DNA from: Ligilactobacillus sp900765635
GTDB lineage: Bacteria; Bacillota; Bacilli; Lactobacillales; Lactobacillaceae
Assembly (NCBI RefSeq): GCF_949152225.1
Contig: NZ_CASCJC010000001.1
Coordinates: 248,001-312,000, forward strand
Length of the DNA: 64,000 nt
Reading direction: 5' to 3'
In this document: piece by piece, positions 43,895 through 53,193 of the stretch
Position numbering within the stretch: the stretch's first letter is position 1
Layout of the letters: every line of letters starts with the position of its first letter
Notes under the pieces: generated by a model
Databases searched by the model: none
Seen by the model: only the letters and a program-made list of their open reading frames with translations
Told to the model about the DNA's origin: nothing
Made by a program: the position numbers and the translations under genes

Positions 43895-45295
43895 ATGGCA
43901 AAGTATGCGATTATCTTGGCTGCCGGGCAAGGAACCCGTATGAAATCTAAACTTTATAAGGTTTTACATCCTGTATGTGGTAAGGCGATGGTAGATCATG
44001 TCTTGACACAAATTGAAAAAAATGAAATGGACAAGATTGTAACGGTCGTGGGCCATGGAGCCGATAAGGTAAAAGAAGCCTTGTTGAATCGAACAGAATA
44101 CGTTTTGCAAGCAGAACAACTTGGAACTGGACATGCAGTTTTACAAGCTGAAGAATTGTTAAAAGATTGTCAAGGAATGACTTTGATTGCTTGTGGGGAT
44201 ACCCCGTTGTTGACTGCTAAAACTTTTGCGGAATTATTCGAATATCATAAATCCAAAGGGGCCGTTGCAACGGTCTTAACAGCACACACTCCAGAACCGT
44301 TTGGATATGGACGAATTGTGCGTAATGAATTAGGGATTGTTGAAAAAATTGTTGAACAAAAAGATGCTACTAAAGAAGAAGCAGCAATTACAGAAATCAA
44401 CACCGGAGTATATTGCTTTGATAATCAAGAACTTTTCCATGCCCTTCATCAAATCAAGAATGATAATGCGCAAGGTGAATATTATTTAACCGATGTGATG
44501 GAAGTCTTCAAAAAAGAAGGTAAGATAGTAGCTGCTTATCAAATGAAGAAATTTGAAGAATCTATGGGAGTAAATGATCGTGTAGCCTTAGCAAATGCTA
44601 CTAAGGTAATGCAACAAAGAATCAACGAAAAACACATGAAAAATGGTGTAACCTTGGTTGATCCGGATAGTACTTATATTGATGTGGACGTCAAGATTGG
44701 CAGTGATACTGTGATTGAAGGTGGTGTAGTCTTGAAAGGACACACGGTTATTGGAAATGACTGTGTGATCGGGGCACATAGCCAGATTGTTGATTCTGTT
44801 TTAGAAGATGATGTGACTGTAACAGCTTCTGTTATCGAAAAAGCCGTGATGCATGCACATTCTAATATCGGTCCTTATAGTCATTTGCGACCACAAGCAG
44901 ATATTGGACAAGGCGTTCATATTGGTAATTTTGTTGAGGTTAAAAAAGCACAAATTGGACAAAATACGAAGGTTGGACATTTGACTTATGTAGGTGATGC
45001 TACTTTAGGCAAAGAAATTAATGTGGGTTGTGGTACTGTATTTGTCAACTATGATGGAATTAATAAGCATCATACGACTGTTGGGGACTATTCTTTTGTT
45101 GGAAGTGGTTCAAACATTATTGGACCAGTTAATATCGGTGATCATGCCTATGTGGCGGCTGGTTCAACAATTACTGATGATGTCCAAGCACACGATATGG
45201 CGATTGCGCGTGGTCGTCAAGTTAATAAAAAAGGATATTACGATAAATATCCAGTAGCTCAGGCAGCTAAAGCGTTAGAAGAAGATAATCAATAA
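43895..45295 (+). CDS. glmU: Bifunctional UDP-N-acetylglucosamine pyrophosphorylase / glucosamine-1-phosphate N-acetyltransferase
   Basis: Makes UDP-GlcNAc for peptidoglycan and teichoic acids; 466 residues. The N-terminal uridylyltransferase has ILAAGQGTRMKSK near residue 6 and GDTPLL near 100. The C-terminal half is a left-handed beta-helix of hexapeptide repeats with the acetyltransferase site (HLRPQADIG, VNYDG-x-x-KHHT). ATG 43895 gives eight bases from AAGGAG and the usual MAKYAI start; ATG 43892 is the alternative. Works in the same route as NagB (49.4 kb) in the opposite direction. Confidence 0.94.
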   Translation: MAKYAIILAAGQGTRMKSKLYKVLHPVCGKAMVDHVLTQIEKNEMDKIVTVVGHGADKVKEALLNRTEYVLQAEQLGTGHAVLQAEELLKDCQGMTLIACGDTPLLTAKTFAELFEYHKSKGAVATVLTAHTPEPFGYGRIVRNELGIVEKIVEQKDATKEEAAITEINTGVYCFDNQELFHALHQIKNDNAQGEYYLTDVMEVFKKEGKIVAAYQMKKFEESMGVNDRVALANATKVMQQRINEKHMKNGVTLVDPDSTYIDVDVKIGSDTVIEGGVVLKGHTVIGNDCVIGAHSQIVDSVLEDDVTVTASVIEKAVMHAHSNIGPYSHLRPQADIGQGVHIGNFVEVKKAQIGQNTKVGHLTYVGDATLGKEINVGCGTVFVNYDGINKHHTTVGDYSFVGSGSNIIGPVNIGDHAYVAAGSTITDDVQAHDMAIARGRQVNKKGYYDKYPVAQAAKALEEDNQ

Positions 45296-45388
45296 TAATT
45301 GATGAAGAAAAATCACGGAACTGCTTGATTTTAATTGCACAAATGAATAAGATTATATTAGAAAAAAGATAAATAATTGGAGGCTGCT

Positions 45389-46372
45389 ATGTCTGAACAT
45401 TGCAATAGTCCAAAGCTTAAAATATTTGCTTTGAACTCAAACAAACCCTTAGCTGAAAAAATTGCGCAAGCTGTAGGTGTTCCTTTAGGGAAAACTTCGG
45501 TTGATCGTTTTAGTGATGGTGAAATCCGTATCAATATTGAAGAAAGTGTACGTGGAGATGAAATCTTTATCGTACAATCCACTTCTGCACCAGTTAACGA
45601 TAATTTGATGGAACTTTTAATTATGGTGGATGCTTTGAGACGCGCAAGTGCTGCAACAATCAACGTGGTAATTCCTTATTACGGATATGCACGTCAAGAT
45701 CGTAAGGCACGCTCACGTGAACCAATTACCGCTAAATTAGTAGCAGATATGTTAGAAAAAGCAGGTGTGAATCGTGTGATTGTGCTTGACTTGCATGCGG
45801 CACAGATTCAAGGTTTCTTTGATATTCCAGTTGATCACTTGATGGGTGCACCGTTGTTAGCCGATTACTTCTTGGCTAATGGCTTAGATAAAGATGCTGT
45901 TGTCGTATCACCTGACCATGGTGGGGTGACACGTGCACGCAAGTTAGCAGAATTTTTGAAAGCACCAATCGCAATCATTGATAAGCGTCGTCCTAAAGCC
46001 AATGTGGCTGAAATCATGAACATCATTGGTTCTGTTGAAGGCAAGCGTTGTATCTTAATCGACGATATGATTGATACTGCTGGTACGATTACTTTAGCTG
46101 CACAAGCATTGATGGATGCTGGCGCAATTGAAGTTTATGCATCGGCAACTCACCCAGTTTTATCGGGTCCTGCAATTGAAAGAATCGAAAAATCTCCAAT
46201 TAAGCATTTAATCGTAACAGATTCGATTAAGTTGCCTGAAGAAAAACAAATCGATAAGTTAATCGAAGTTTCCGTTGGGCCACTAATCGGTGATGCAATC
46301 AAACGAATTCATGAAAACAAACCGGTTAGTCCGTTGTTTAAGAATCGTTTCTATGCACACGAAAAAGAATAG
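45389..46372 (+). CDS. prs: Ribose-phosphate pyrophosphokinase
   Basis: Makes PRPP from ribose-5-phosphate and ATP; 327 residues. Seen: FSDGEIRINIEESVRGDE near residue 40, PYYGYARQDRKARSREPI near 96, DLHAAQIQGFF near 133 and the PRPP loop LIDDMIDTAGT near 224. The ATG at 45389 follows GGAGG with five bases; an in-frame TTG at 45377 overlaps it. PRPP links it functionally with purR and guaA in this window. Confidence 0.95.
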   Translation: MSEHCNSPKLKIFALNSNKPLAEKIAQAVGVPLGKTSVDRFSDGEIRINIEESVRGDEIFIVQSTSAPVNDNLMELLIMVDALRRASAATINVVIPYYGYARQDRKARSREPITAKLVADMLEKAGVNRVIVLDLHAAQIQGFFDIPVDHLMGAPLLADYFLANGLDKDAVVVSPDHGGVTRARKLAEFLKAPIAIIDKRRPKANVAEIMNIIGSVEGKRCILIDDMIDTAGTITLAAQALMDAGAIEVYASATHPVLSGPAIERIEKSPIKHLIVTDSIKLPEEKQIDKLIEVSVGPLIGDAIKRIHENKPVSPLFKNRFYAHEKE

Positions 46373-46389
46373 TTAGCGAAATTTTCTTT

Positions 46390-46420
46390 AAAAGAGCTAC
46401 ATTTGCTCTTTGTATCTTTT
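46390..46420 (+). terminator. Probable terminator of prs
   Basis: Stem AAAGAGC / GCTCTTT, loop TACATTT, followed by a T-rich stretch. Confidence 0.55.
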
Positions 46421-46453
46421 AATAGTGAAGAATTTTTTGATAGAATTATTTAT

Positions 46454-46585
46454 AGACATATAAAAATTTCCTTTTAGAATTGTTTTGACGACTTTATTCT
46501 CACGGACATTTTTATATGTCTTTTTGTTTTTTTACAAAAAAATAGGACCGCTAAAAATTCTAGCAGTCCTAAAAATTATAGAGCC
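46454..46585. repeat. IS-like end and 14-bp inverted repeat downstream of prs
   Basis: A perfect inverted repeat AGACATATAAAAAT (46454-46467) / ATTTTTATATGTCT (46508-46521) with a 40-base spacer and a T-run is followed by the 57-base segment (46529-46585) shared with 43760-43816. That segment can fold (AGGACCGCTA / TAGCAGTCCT) and ends in TATAGAGCC, the inverse of an ISL3-type GGCTCTATA end. Confidence 0.6.
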
Positions 46586-46621
46586 AAAAAGCTAGCGTAC
46601 AGGAATTGTACTAGCTTTTTT
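46586..46621 (-). terminator. Terminator of the 74-residue protein gene
   Basis: Stem AAAAAGCTAGCGTACA / TTGTACTAGCTTTTTT, usable on both strands. Confidence 0.75.
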
Positions 46622-46844
46622 AGTCGAGTCGTTTGACTAGTTTAAAAGCTTGTGTATGTTGTTTTTGATCTTTTAAGGCGGCAGCTTCATCGAAAATATA
46701 ATATGTTTGACCGTTTTTTTCTTGAACTAACAAAATAGGTTGTTTGGATTTTGCGTGATGAATTTTAGCCGCTATATAGGCTTTATCGAAATCATATTCG
46801 CTAGCAAGCGACTGGCCTGGATTAAAAAAGACATTTTCACTCAT
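46620..46844 (-). CDS. Small hypothetical protein
   Basis: A 74-residue soluble protein with no known motif; mixed charged sequence with a predicted strand-rich centre (QPILLVQEKNGQTYYIFDE). The ATG at 46844 has GAGGTGA six bases upstream; a GTG three codons earlier overlaps that site. It lies alone between an IS-like end and a GNAT gene transcribed in the same direction. Confidence 0.6.
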   Translation of the reverse strand: MSENVFFNPGQSLASEYDFDKAYIAAKIHHAKSKQPILLVQEKNGQTYYIFDEAAALKDQKQHTQAFKLVKRLD

Positions 46845-46896
46845 AAAGCTCACCTCATTATTTCTTTTGTTAACTTTATTTTACCACGAAAACATT

Positions 46897-47499
46897 TTAG
46901 TCAAAAGTTATTACACCTTGGCGAACTAATTGATCTTTGATTTGTGCAAATTCAATGAAAGAATTAGGTTTAGGTGGGATAAGGAGATGTTTTTCCATCC
47001 AAATCATATCAAACCATTGGTCAAATTTATACGCACAGTCATGAAAATGAGCACATTTGCTAAATCCTAGATGCTCATGAAATTTTGGACTGGTCAAATT
47101 TAAGTAAGGATTGGTCGGCGTCTTAGGGTAAGCGATACAAGCGTTTAAGCTGATAACGTTTTGAGCCGCACTGATTTTTTCTAACAGTTGATATAAGCGC
47201 GTACCAATTCCTAAGCCTTGGGCTGAAGAATCTAAGTAAATAGAAGTTTCCACACTCCAATTATAGGCGCTACGATCTTTGAAACTGCTGGTATAAGCAT
47301 AACCGATAATTTTTTCGTCTTTTATGGCGACAATGTATGGATAGCGCTGTAAGGTTGTTTCAATACGTTTTTTAAATTGCGCACAGCTAGGTGGAGTTGT
47401 TTCAAATGTAATGGCTGTGTTTGTGACATAAGGGGTATAAATATTTAAAAGTTGAGCCGCATCGCTAGGTTTGGCAATCCGAAAAGTTAGGTTTTCCAT
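46897..47499 (-). CDS. GNAT acetyltransferase, phosphinothricin-acetyltransferase-like
   Basis: A 200-residue N-acetyltransferase similar to the Pat/MnaT group. N-terminal FRIAKPSDAAQLLNIYTPYV and FKKRIETTLQRYPYIVA are followed by the acetyl-CoA loop SSAQGLGIGTRLYQ (Q-x-x-G-x-G/A form) and FHEHLGFSKCAHFHDCAYKF. About 25 residues at the C-terminus extend beyond the usual domain. AAAGGAG precedes the ATG. Acceptor unknown; amino acid analogues such as methionine sulfoximine are substrates of relatives. Confidence 0.8.
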   Translation of the reverse strand: MENLTFRIAKPSDAAQLLNIYTPYVTNTAITFETTPPSCAQFKKRIETTLQRYPYIVAIKDEKIIGYAYTSSFKDRSAYNWSVETSIYLDSSAQGLGIGTRLYQLLEKISAAQNVISLNACIAYPKTPTNPYLNLTSPKFHEHLGFSKCAHFHDCAYKFDQWFDMIWMEKHLLIPPKPNSFIEFAQIKDQLVRQGVITFD

Positions 47500-47641
47500 A
47501 ATATTGCTCCTTTAAAATAGTTATCTTAATGATACTTGACATCAAGTTAGTTGTTAAGTAATTATCTCAATATTGCAATTGACTTTGTATCTATGGTACA
47601 TTGAACTTAATGTTTAAATTAATTAAAGAGAGGTTAATGTT

Positions 47642-49264
47642 TTGATTACAGTTACTGATTTGAGTTTGAATCTATCGGGACGCGTTTTATACGATGAAGT
47701 TAACTTGAAGTTTACACCGGGAAATTGTTATGGAATCATTGGGGCAAATGGCGCTGGTAAATCAACTTTTTTAAAGTTATTGGAAGGTAGTTTGCAGCCT
47801 ACTACAGGTAATATTTCTTTTGGACCAAATGAACGAATCTCAAGTTTAAGTCAAGATCACTTTGGTTTTGAAGAATTTGATGTGATGGAAACCGTTATTC
47901 AAGGACACAAACGTTTATACCAAGTTATGAAGCAAAAAGACGCACTTTATGCTAAGGAAGATTTTACGGAAGAAGATGGTATTAAAGCGGCTGAACTTGA
48001 AGGTGAATTTGCTGAAATGGACGGTTGGAACGCTGAAGCTGATGCATCGCAATTGTTGCAATCACTAGGTATTAGTGAAGACATGCATTATCAAAAGATG
48101 AGTGAACTAACGGAAAGTCAAAAGGTTAAAGTCTTATTGGCCCAAGCGTTATTTGGTGACCCAGATATCTTATTACTAGACGAACCAACTAACGGGTTAG
48201 ATGTGCATACTATTACCTGGTTAGAAAACTTTTTAGCTGATTATAAAAATATTGTGATTGTTGTTTCCCACGACCGCCATTTCTTAAACCAAGTTTGCAC
48301 GATGATGTGTGATGTTGATTTTGGTAAGATCAAGTTGTATGTAGGAAATTATGATTTTTGGTTGGAATCAAGTCAATTAGCAGCTAAATTGCAAGCTAAT
48401 GCTAACGCCAAAAAAGAAGAAAAGATCAAAGAATTGCAAGAATTTATCGCACGTTTTTCTGCAAATGCGTCTAAATCTAAGCAAGCTACGTCACGTAAGA
48501 AACAATTAGAAAAAATTACTTTAGATGATATCAAACCTTCCTCACGTAAGTATCCATTCATCAAATTTGAAATGGAGCGTGAATTGGGTAATGATTTATT
48601 AAAAGTTGAAAATGTTTCTAAGACTATTGATGGAGTCAAAATCCTAGATAATGTTAGCTTTATGATTCGTCCAGGTGAAAAAGCAGCGATTATTTCACGC
48701 AATGACTTAGCGCAAACGACCTTGATGCAAATCATCGCCGGTGAGTTAGAACCTGATACTGGTAGTGTGACTTGGGGTCAAACCACGATTAGAAGTTATA
48801 TGCCAAAAGACTTGAATGCTAACTTCAATAATGATGAATTAAGCATTTTAGATTGGTTACGACAATATGCAACTAAAGAGCAAAATGATAACACCTTCTT
48901 GCGCGGCTTTTTAGGTAAGATGCTCTTTTCAGGTGATGACATTGAAAAGCAAATCAAAGTTTTATCTGGGGGCGAAAAGGTACGGTGCATGTTATCTAAG
49001 ATGATGCTTTTGCAAGGCAATGTCTTGTTGATGGATGATCCAACGAATCACTTGGATCTTGAATCAATTACGGCTTTAAATGACGCGTTAGTAGCGTTTC
49101 CTGGTTCATTGGTATTTACCTCTCACGACCATCAATTCATTCAAACAATTGCTAACCATATTATCGAAGTTTCCGATAAAGGTGTTGTTGATCGTCCAGA
49201 TACAACATACGACGAATTTTTAGAGCACGAAACTGTTCAACAACAAGTTGCTAAACTTTATTAA
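47642..49264 (+). CDS. ABC-F family ATPase (YbiT/YkpA type)
   Basis: Soluble twin-ATPase of 540 residues acting on ribosomes. Domain 1: Walker A GANGAGKST near residue 36, signature LTESQ in place of LSGGQ, Walker B ILLLDEPTNGLD. Interdomain linker about residues 235-305 with KQATSRKKQLEKI. Domain 2: a Walker A changed to SRNDLAQTT, signature LSGGEKVR, Walker B VLLMDDPTNHLD. The degenerate second P-loop is typical of the YbiT branch. Start is TTG 47642 with GAGAGG upstream. Not a membrane transporter; antibiotic resistance is not implied. Confidence 0.85.
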   Translation: MITVTDLSLNLSGRVLYDEVNLKFTPGNCYGIIGANGAGKSTFLKLLEGSLQPTTGNISFGPNERISSLSQDHFGFEEFDVMETVIQGHKRLYQVMKQKDALYAKEDFTEEDGIKAAELEGEFAEMDGWNAEADASQLLQSLGISEDMHYQKMSELTESQKVKVLLAQALFGDPDILLLDEPTNGLDVHTITWLENFLADYKNIVIVVSHDRHFLNQVCTMMCDVDFGKIKLYVGNYDFWLESSQLAAKLQANANAKKEEKIKELQEFIARFSANASKSKQATSRKKQLEKITLDDIKPSSRKYPFIKFEMERELGNDLLKVENVSKTIDGVKILDNVSFMIRPGEKAAIISRNDLAQTTLMQIIAGELEPDTGSVTWGQTTIRSYMPKDLNANFNNDELSILDWLRQYATKEQNDNTFLRGFLGKMLFSGDDIEKQIKVLSGGEKVRCMLSKMMLLQGNVLLMDDPTNHLDLESITALNDALVAFPGSLVFTSHDHQFIQTIANHIIEVSDKGVVDRPDTTYDEFLEHETVQQQVAKLY

Positions 49265-49271
49265 TATATAG

Positions 49272-49319
49272 AAAACTCTTGGTTTTATCTCGTTTGAGAT
49301 GTAAACCAAGAGTTTTTTT
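49272..49319 (+). terminator. Terminator of the ABC-F gene
   Basis: Stem AAACTCTTGGTTT / AAACCAAGAGTTT with inner ATCTC/GAGAT pairing and T-run. Confidence 0.85.
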
Positions 49320-49338
49320 AGATTTTAGCAAATAAGGC

Positions 49339-49394
49339 TTGCAAATAGGTATAGACCATATTATAATTGGGCTATACCAATGGAAGCGATAAAA
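49339..49394 (+). promoter_or_regulatory. nagB promoter with NagR-like operators
   Basis: TTGCAA (49339-49344), 17-base spacer, TATAAT (49362-49367). AGGTATAGACCA (49347-49358) fills the spacer and TTGGGCTATACCAA (49367-49380) covers the start region; both resemble the TGGTATAGACCA-type sites of GntR-family NagR/YvoA. A weak cre-like TGGAAGCGATAAAA follows at 49381. Predicts repression relieved by glucosamine-6-phosphate. Confidence 0.6.
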
Positions 49395-49411
49395 TAATGG
49401 AGGAAATTATC

Positions 49412-50119
49412 ATGAAGATTATTGTTGTTAAAGATAGTATCGAAGGCGGTCGCGAAGGCTTTAAAGTATTTAAAGAAGCTTTAGACAATGGCGCTAAGGT
49501 TTTTGGTTTGGCAACTGGTAGCACTCCAGAAACAACTTATGCACAAATTGTAGATAGTGATTTAGACTTTTCAAAATGTACTTCGATTAACTTAGATGAA
49601 TATGTTGGTTTAGGAGCAAATGATCCGCAAAGTTATCATTATTTTATGAATCAACATTTATTTAGTAAAAAGCCATTTGCGCATTCTTACTTACCAGATG
49701 GTTTGGCTAAAAATGCTAAAAAAGAAACTGCACGGTATGATGCATTGATTGAAAAAAATCCAATTGATCTTCAATTATTAGGTATTGGTCAAAATGGTCA
49801 TATTGGTTTTAATGAACCAGGCTCTTCTTTTGATGGTAAGACACAAAAGATTCGTTTGACTGAATCAACAATTGAAGCTAATTCACGCTTCTTTGAAAAT
49901 GAAGATCAAGTACCTAAATATGCTTATTCAATGGGAATCGGTAGCATCATGAAGGCTAAGAAAATCTTGCTTGAAGCCTATGGTCCAGCTAAAGCAGAAG
50001 TTATTCGCAAAATGGTCAAAGGTCCAATAACAGAAGATGTTCCTGCAAGTATTTTACAAAGACATCAAGATGTAGTCGTGATTGCCGATGAAGCAGCTGC
50101 TGCCTTATTAAGAAGCTAA
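49412..50119 (+). CDS. nagB: Glucosamine-6-phosphate deaminase
   Basis: Converts glucosamine-6-phosphate to fructose-6-phosphate and ammonia; 235 residues, the short Gram-positive form without the allosteric C-terminus. Motifs: LATGSTPETTY near residue 34, LDEYVG near 65 with the catalytic Asp, and GIGQNGHIGFNEPG near 128 with the catalytic Asp/His/Glu set. The ATG at 49412 has GGAGG eight bases upstream; earlier in-frame starts lie in the operator region. nagA is not adjacent. Confidence 0.93.
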   Translation: MKIIVVKDSIEGGREGFKVFKEALDNGAKVFGLATGSTPETTYAQIVDSDLDFSKCTSINLDEYVGLGANDPQSYHYFMNQHLFSKKPFAHSYLPDGLAKNAKKETARYDALIEKNPIDLQLLGIGQNGHIGFNEPGSSFDGKTQKIRLTESTIEANSRFFENEDQVPKYAYSMGIGSIMKAKKILLEAYGPAKAEVIRKMVKGPITEDVPASILQRHQDVVVIADEAAAALLRS

Positions 50120-50124
50120 AAAAT

Positions 50125-50163
50125 AAAATCCCTCTTTACTTTTTTGAGTAGAGAGGGATTTTT
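50125..50163. terminator. Terminator shared by nagB and birA
   Basis: Stem AAAATCCCTCTTTACT / AGTAGAGAGGGATTTTT, A-run and T-run on both sides between convergent genes. Confidence 0.85.
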
Positions 50164-50175
50164 ACATATATCAAA

Positions 50176-51141
50176 TTAACGTGGACGAATCTTAGTAACT
50201 TCACCTGAACTAAGTGTTTGACCATTTGCTAAAACTAATTCACCATTATCGTTAATATTAACTGCAACAGAATTAAAGACTTTATCACCTTGCGTAATTG
50301 TGACTTCGTGATTAAGTAAATAGCAATTTTTGCGGTACTCATCCATGAAAGAAGCGGTTTGATAATTAGAATAAATATCAAAAAATTCGCTTAAAAAACT
50401 AGCGATAAATTCGTTACGACTTACATTTTTAGCCAAAGCTTGATCACGTAAAGAGGCTACAGTTTTCTTTAAATCATAATCAAAAGAACTTAAAGGAGTT
50501 AGATAGTTAATCCCACAGCCTAAAATGATTTGACTAACGCTACGACTTTCCAAATCAACAATACCTTCAGTTAAGATGCCACATACTTTTTTGTTGTTTA
50601 GCAATAAATCATTAACCCATTTGATTTGAGCTGTAGTATCTAATTTGTGCAAAATAGTGCGGTGCATTGCAACTGCAGCTGCCGTGGTTAATAAGCCTGG
50701 ATTAAAATTAGTGTGAGTATTGTTTAATAACAGACTTAAATAAATCCCGGTTTTTTGAGGTGAACTAAAGAAACGTCCGTGACGTCCGTAACCGGCAGTT
50801 TGTTCTTCACTGATAATGACAAGTGGATTTGTTAACTTAGACATAGCCGCTAACTCTTTGGCGCGGGTGTTGGTTGAGTTTAGTGATTGATGAATCTCAA
50901 AATCTAATTGTAAATCTGTTGGTAGATAACTTTTAATTAGCGCAGCAGACAATTTATCATTATCTGCTAGGCGATAGCCGCTTTTTTGCCGACTTTCTAT
51001 GGCATATCCTTCGTTTTGTAAGGTTTTGATTGCTTTCCAAACCGCAGTACGTGAGACTTGCAATTTGTCAGCCAATTCTTGTCCTGAGATGAAATCGTTA
51101 CTGTTTGCTAAGATTTGGATTAACTTTTTAGTGGTGTTCAT
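50176..51141 (-). CDS. birA: Bifunctional biotin-protein ligase / biotin repressor
   Basis: Attaches biotin to acetyl-CoA carboxylase and can act as repressor; 321 residues. The N-terminal winged helix (LADKLQVSRTAVWKAIKTLQ near residue 24) marks the class II, DNA-binding form. The ligase domain has the biotinyl-AMP loop AGYGRHGR near residue 115 (GRGRRGR in most relatives), KWVNDLL near 178 with the catalytic Lys, and KVCGILTE. The C-terminal SH3-like cap ends in SSGEVTKIR. No biotin gene is nearby. Confidence 0.92.
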   Translation of the reverse strand: MNTTKKLIQILANSNDFISGQELADKLQVSRTAVWKAIKTLQNEGYAIESRQKSGYRLADNDKLSAALIKSYLPTDLQLDFEIHQSLNSTNTRAKELAAMSKLTNPLVIISEEQTAGYGRHGRFFSSPQKTGIYLSLLLNNTHTNFNPGLLTTAAAVAMHRTILHKLDTTAQIKWVNDLLLNNKKVCGILTEGIVDLESRSVSQIILGCGINYLTPLSSFDYDLKKTVASLRDQALAKNVSRNEFIASFLSEFFDIYSNYQTASFMDEYRKNCYLLNHEVTITQGDKVFNSVAVNINDNGELVLANGQTLSSGEVTKIRPR

Positions 51142-51293
51142 TTCAATCAGCTCACTTTACTTTATTTCGTAATTATTATAACTAAGAAGTGGCTTTGAGT
51201 CCAAGTGGCAAGCTAAAAAGAATATTAAGATTTAATTTAAAGATTTTACTCAAGGTTTTTTCGTGGTATCGTTAAAAAGAAAGTTGGTGAAAT

Positions 51294-52403
51294 ATGATTA
51301 ACAAAAAACAAGGATTAACATTGGTAATATTAGCTTTAAGCGGTATTTTATTGTTGTTTTTCACAAAAAATAATGCAAAATTATATCGCCAACCAATCGG
51401 CAAAGTTATGACTGTTAAACAGCAAACAGTGCAAAAAAACGTCGATGAATTTGGCAATCATGATGTCCAAACTACACAACTAGTGACGCTTAAAATCTTA
51501 AATGGACATTATGCCAATAAAAAAGTGACTGTCAATAATACTTTTGCTAAATCAGGGGCATTGAGTCAAAAATATCGTCCAGGTCAAGAAGTCTTTTTAG
51601 ACATTCATAGGCTAAAAGATGGACAGTTGAGCATAACATTATCCGATTTAAAACGCGATGTTTATCTGATCTTTTTGGTTTGGTTAGTTGTAGTTGTTTT
51701 ATATTTGATGATGCGTATGCAAGGTTTAAAGACCTTGCTAAGTGTAATTTTAAATGTCTTGTTATTTTTATTTTTCATTCAACTAGATGTTGTGTTGAAT
51801 TTGAATAATTTCTTTTGGCTATTTGCTCTTAGTGCGGTGTTATTTACACTATTATCTTTGAGTTTAGTTATTGGATTGAATAAACAGTGTCTTGTTACTT
51901 TTTTAGCCGTAATCTTGGCGACAAGTAGCGCTTTAGGGTTGAGCATGTTATTGATTGCAGTTACAGGACAAAAAGGGATTCATTATGAAGCGTTGGATTT
52001 CGCGACCCAAGCTCCCAAACAACTTTTTTTATCTGCGACAGTCATTGGTTTATTAGGAGCGGTGATGGATGCTGCTACAGATATTGTTTCTACGTTATTT
52101 GAATTAAAACAAACCAATCCTAATGTTTCGCAAGCGCAATTGTTTAAATCAGGACGCCAAGTAGGGCAAGCTGTGATGGGCCCTTTGATTAATGTGTTGT
52201 TATTAATCTTTTTTGCCGAAAGTTTTGCTTTAAGCGTGCTTTATTTACGAAATGGCAATACCTTTGCTTATACGTTTGAATGGACGATGTCTTTAGGGAT
52301 TTTAGAAGCTTTGATAAGTGCGATAGGTGTAGTCTTGGTGATTCCAAGTGCAAGTTTATTGGCTGCTATGGCGTTAGGAGGAAAAAAAGATGTCGTCTCT
52401 TAG
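51294..52403 (+). CDS. YibE/F family membrane protein
   Basis: A 369-residue protein with one N-terminal membrane helix, an external domain (about residues 25-120, VTVNNTFAKSG near 80) and about seven C-terminal helices with GAVMDAATDIVSTLFEL, the hallmark of YibE/F. Function is unknown. It overlaps the next gene by 14 bases, as expected for a YibE/YibF pair that is likely one complex. The ribosome site is weak. Confidence 0.82.
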   Translation: MINKKQGLTLVILALSGILLLFFTKNNAKLYRQPIGKVMTVKQQTVQKNVDEFGNHDVQTTQLVTLKILNGHYANKKVTVNNTFAKSGALSQKYRPGQEVFLDIHRLKDGQLSITLSDLKRDVYLIFLVWLVVVVLYLMMRMQGLKTLLSVILNVLLFLFFIQLDVVLNLNNFFWLFALSAVLFTLLSLSLVIGLNKQCLVTFLAVILATSSALGLSMLLIAVTGQKGIHYEALDFATQAPKQLFLSATVIGLLGAVMDAATDIVSTLFELKQTNPNVSQAQLFKSGRQVGQAVMGPLINVLLLIFFAESFALSVLYLRNGNTFAYTFEWTMSLGILEALISAIGVVLVIPSASLLAAMALGGKKDVVS

Positions 52404-53157
52404 TTTATTGACGTTAGTTTTAGGAATTTTGATGATTTTAGTTGGCGGTAAACAAGGGTTGGCTGCATATCTAGGTGTGATATTGAATTTTGGCTTACTT
52501 TTTTTGGCAGTTATTTTAATTGCAAGTGGCTTTAACATTATCTGGATATGTATCTTTTTTGGAATTTGTATTTTGGCTTTGACGATTTATTTAGGGAGTC
52601 ATGATGAGCGTGCAACCAATGTGGCCTTTGTAGCAACTTTAATCGTCTTAGGTGTAATGGTTTTGTTGATTATTCCATTAGATTATTTGGCTAATACAGC
52701 AGGATTTGCCAATGAGCAATCCGAACAAATCGAGGCTTTTAACCTGTTGATTGGTGTAGATTTTAGACAATTATTGCTAGCTACGACTATCTTAAGTACA
52801 TTAGGGGCTTTGGCAGAAGCAGCAATAGCAATTGCAAGTGGACTAGAAGAATTGTGGCAACAAAATCCAACACTAACTACTGTGCAGTTGATTAAAAGTG
52901 GTAAAGTTATCGGATTTCAAATTATGGGCATGACATTTAATACTTTATTTTTTGGGATGTTTGGTAGTGATTTGGCGTTGTTTATCTTGTTATATCGCTT
53001 AAAAAATACGTTTGGGTATTATTTTAATTCCAAAATATTTGTAGCAGAATGCATGTTAGTTTTATATGCAGCTTTAGCAGTTATTTTAGTAATTTGGTTG
53101 ACGATTTATTTGATGACACGCAAATTGATGCGTTCCCAAAAAAGAGATATTTCATGA
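52390..53157 (+). CDS. YibE/F family membrane protein, second subunit
   Basis: A 255-residue protein with about seven membrane helices; GALAEAAIAIASGLEELWQ corresponds to the conserved YibE/F segment of the first gene, so the two share an ancestral domain. Start ATG 52390 is inside the end of the previous gene, and TTAGGAGG lies just upstream. Role unknown. Confidence 0.8.
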   Translation: MSSLSLLTLVLGILMILVGGKQGLAAYLGVILNFGLLFLAVILIASGFNIIWICIFFGICILALTIYLGSHDERATNVAFVATLIVLGVMVLLIIPLDYLANTAGFANEQSEQIEAFNLLIGVDFRQLLLATTILSTLGALAEAAIAIASGLEELWQQNPTLTTVQLIKSGKVIGFQIMGMTFNTLFFGMFGSDLALFILLYRLKNTFGYYFNSKIFVAECMLVLYAALAVILVIWLTIYLMTRKLMRSQKRDIS

Positions 53158-53193
53158 TATAATTAAGTGAACAATAAAAAGGGGGAGTAGCCC

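Noticed and set aside
47642..49264. ABC-F gene as an antibiotic-resistance determinant
   Set aside because: Linker length and degenerate second P-loop fit the housekeeping YbiT/YkpA branch, not the antibiotic-resistance groups.
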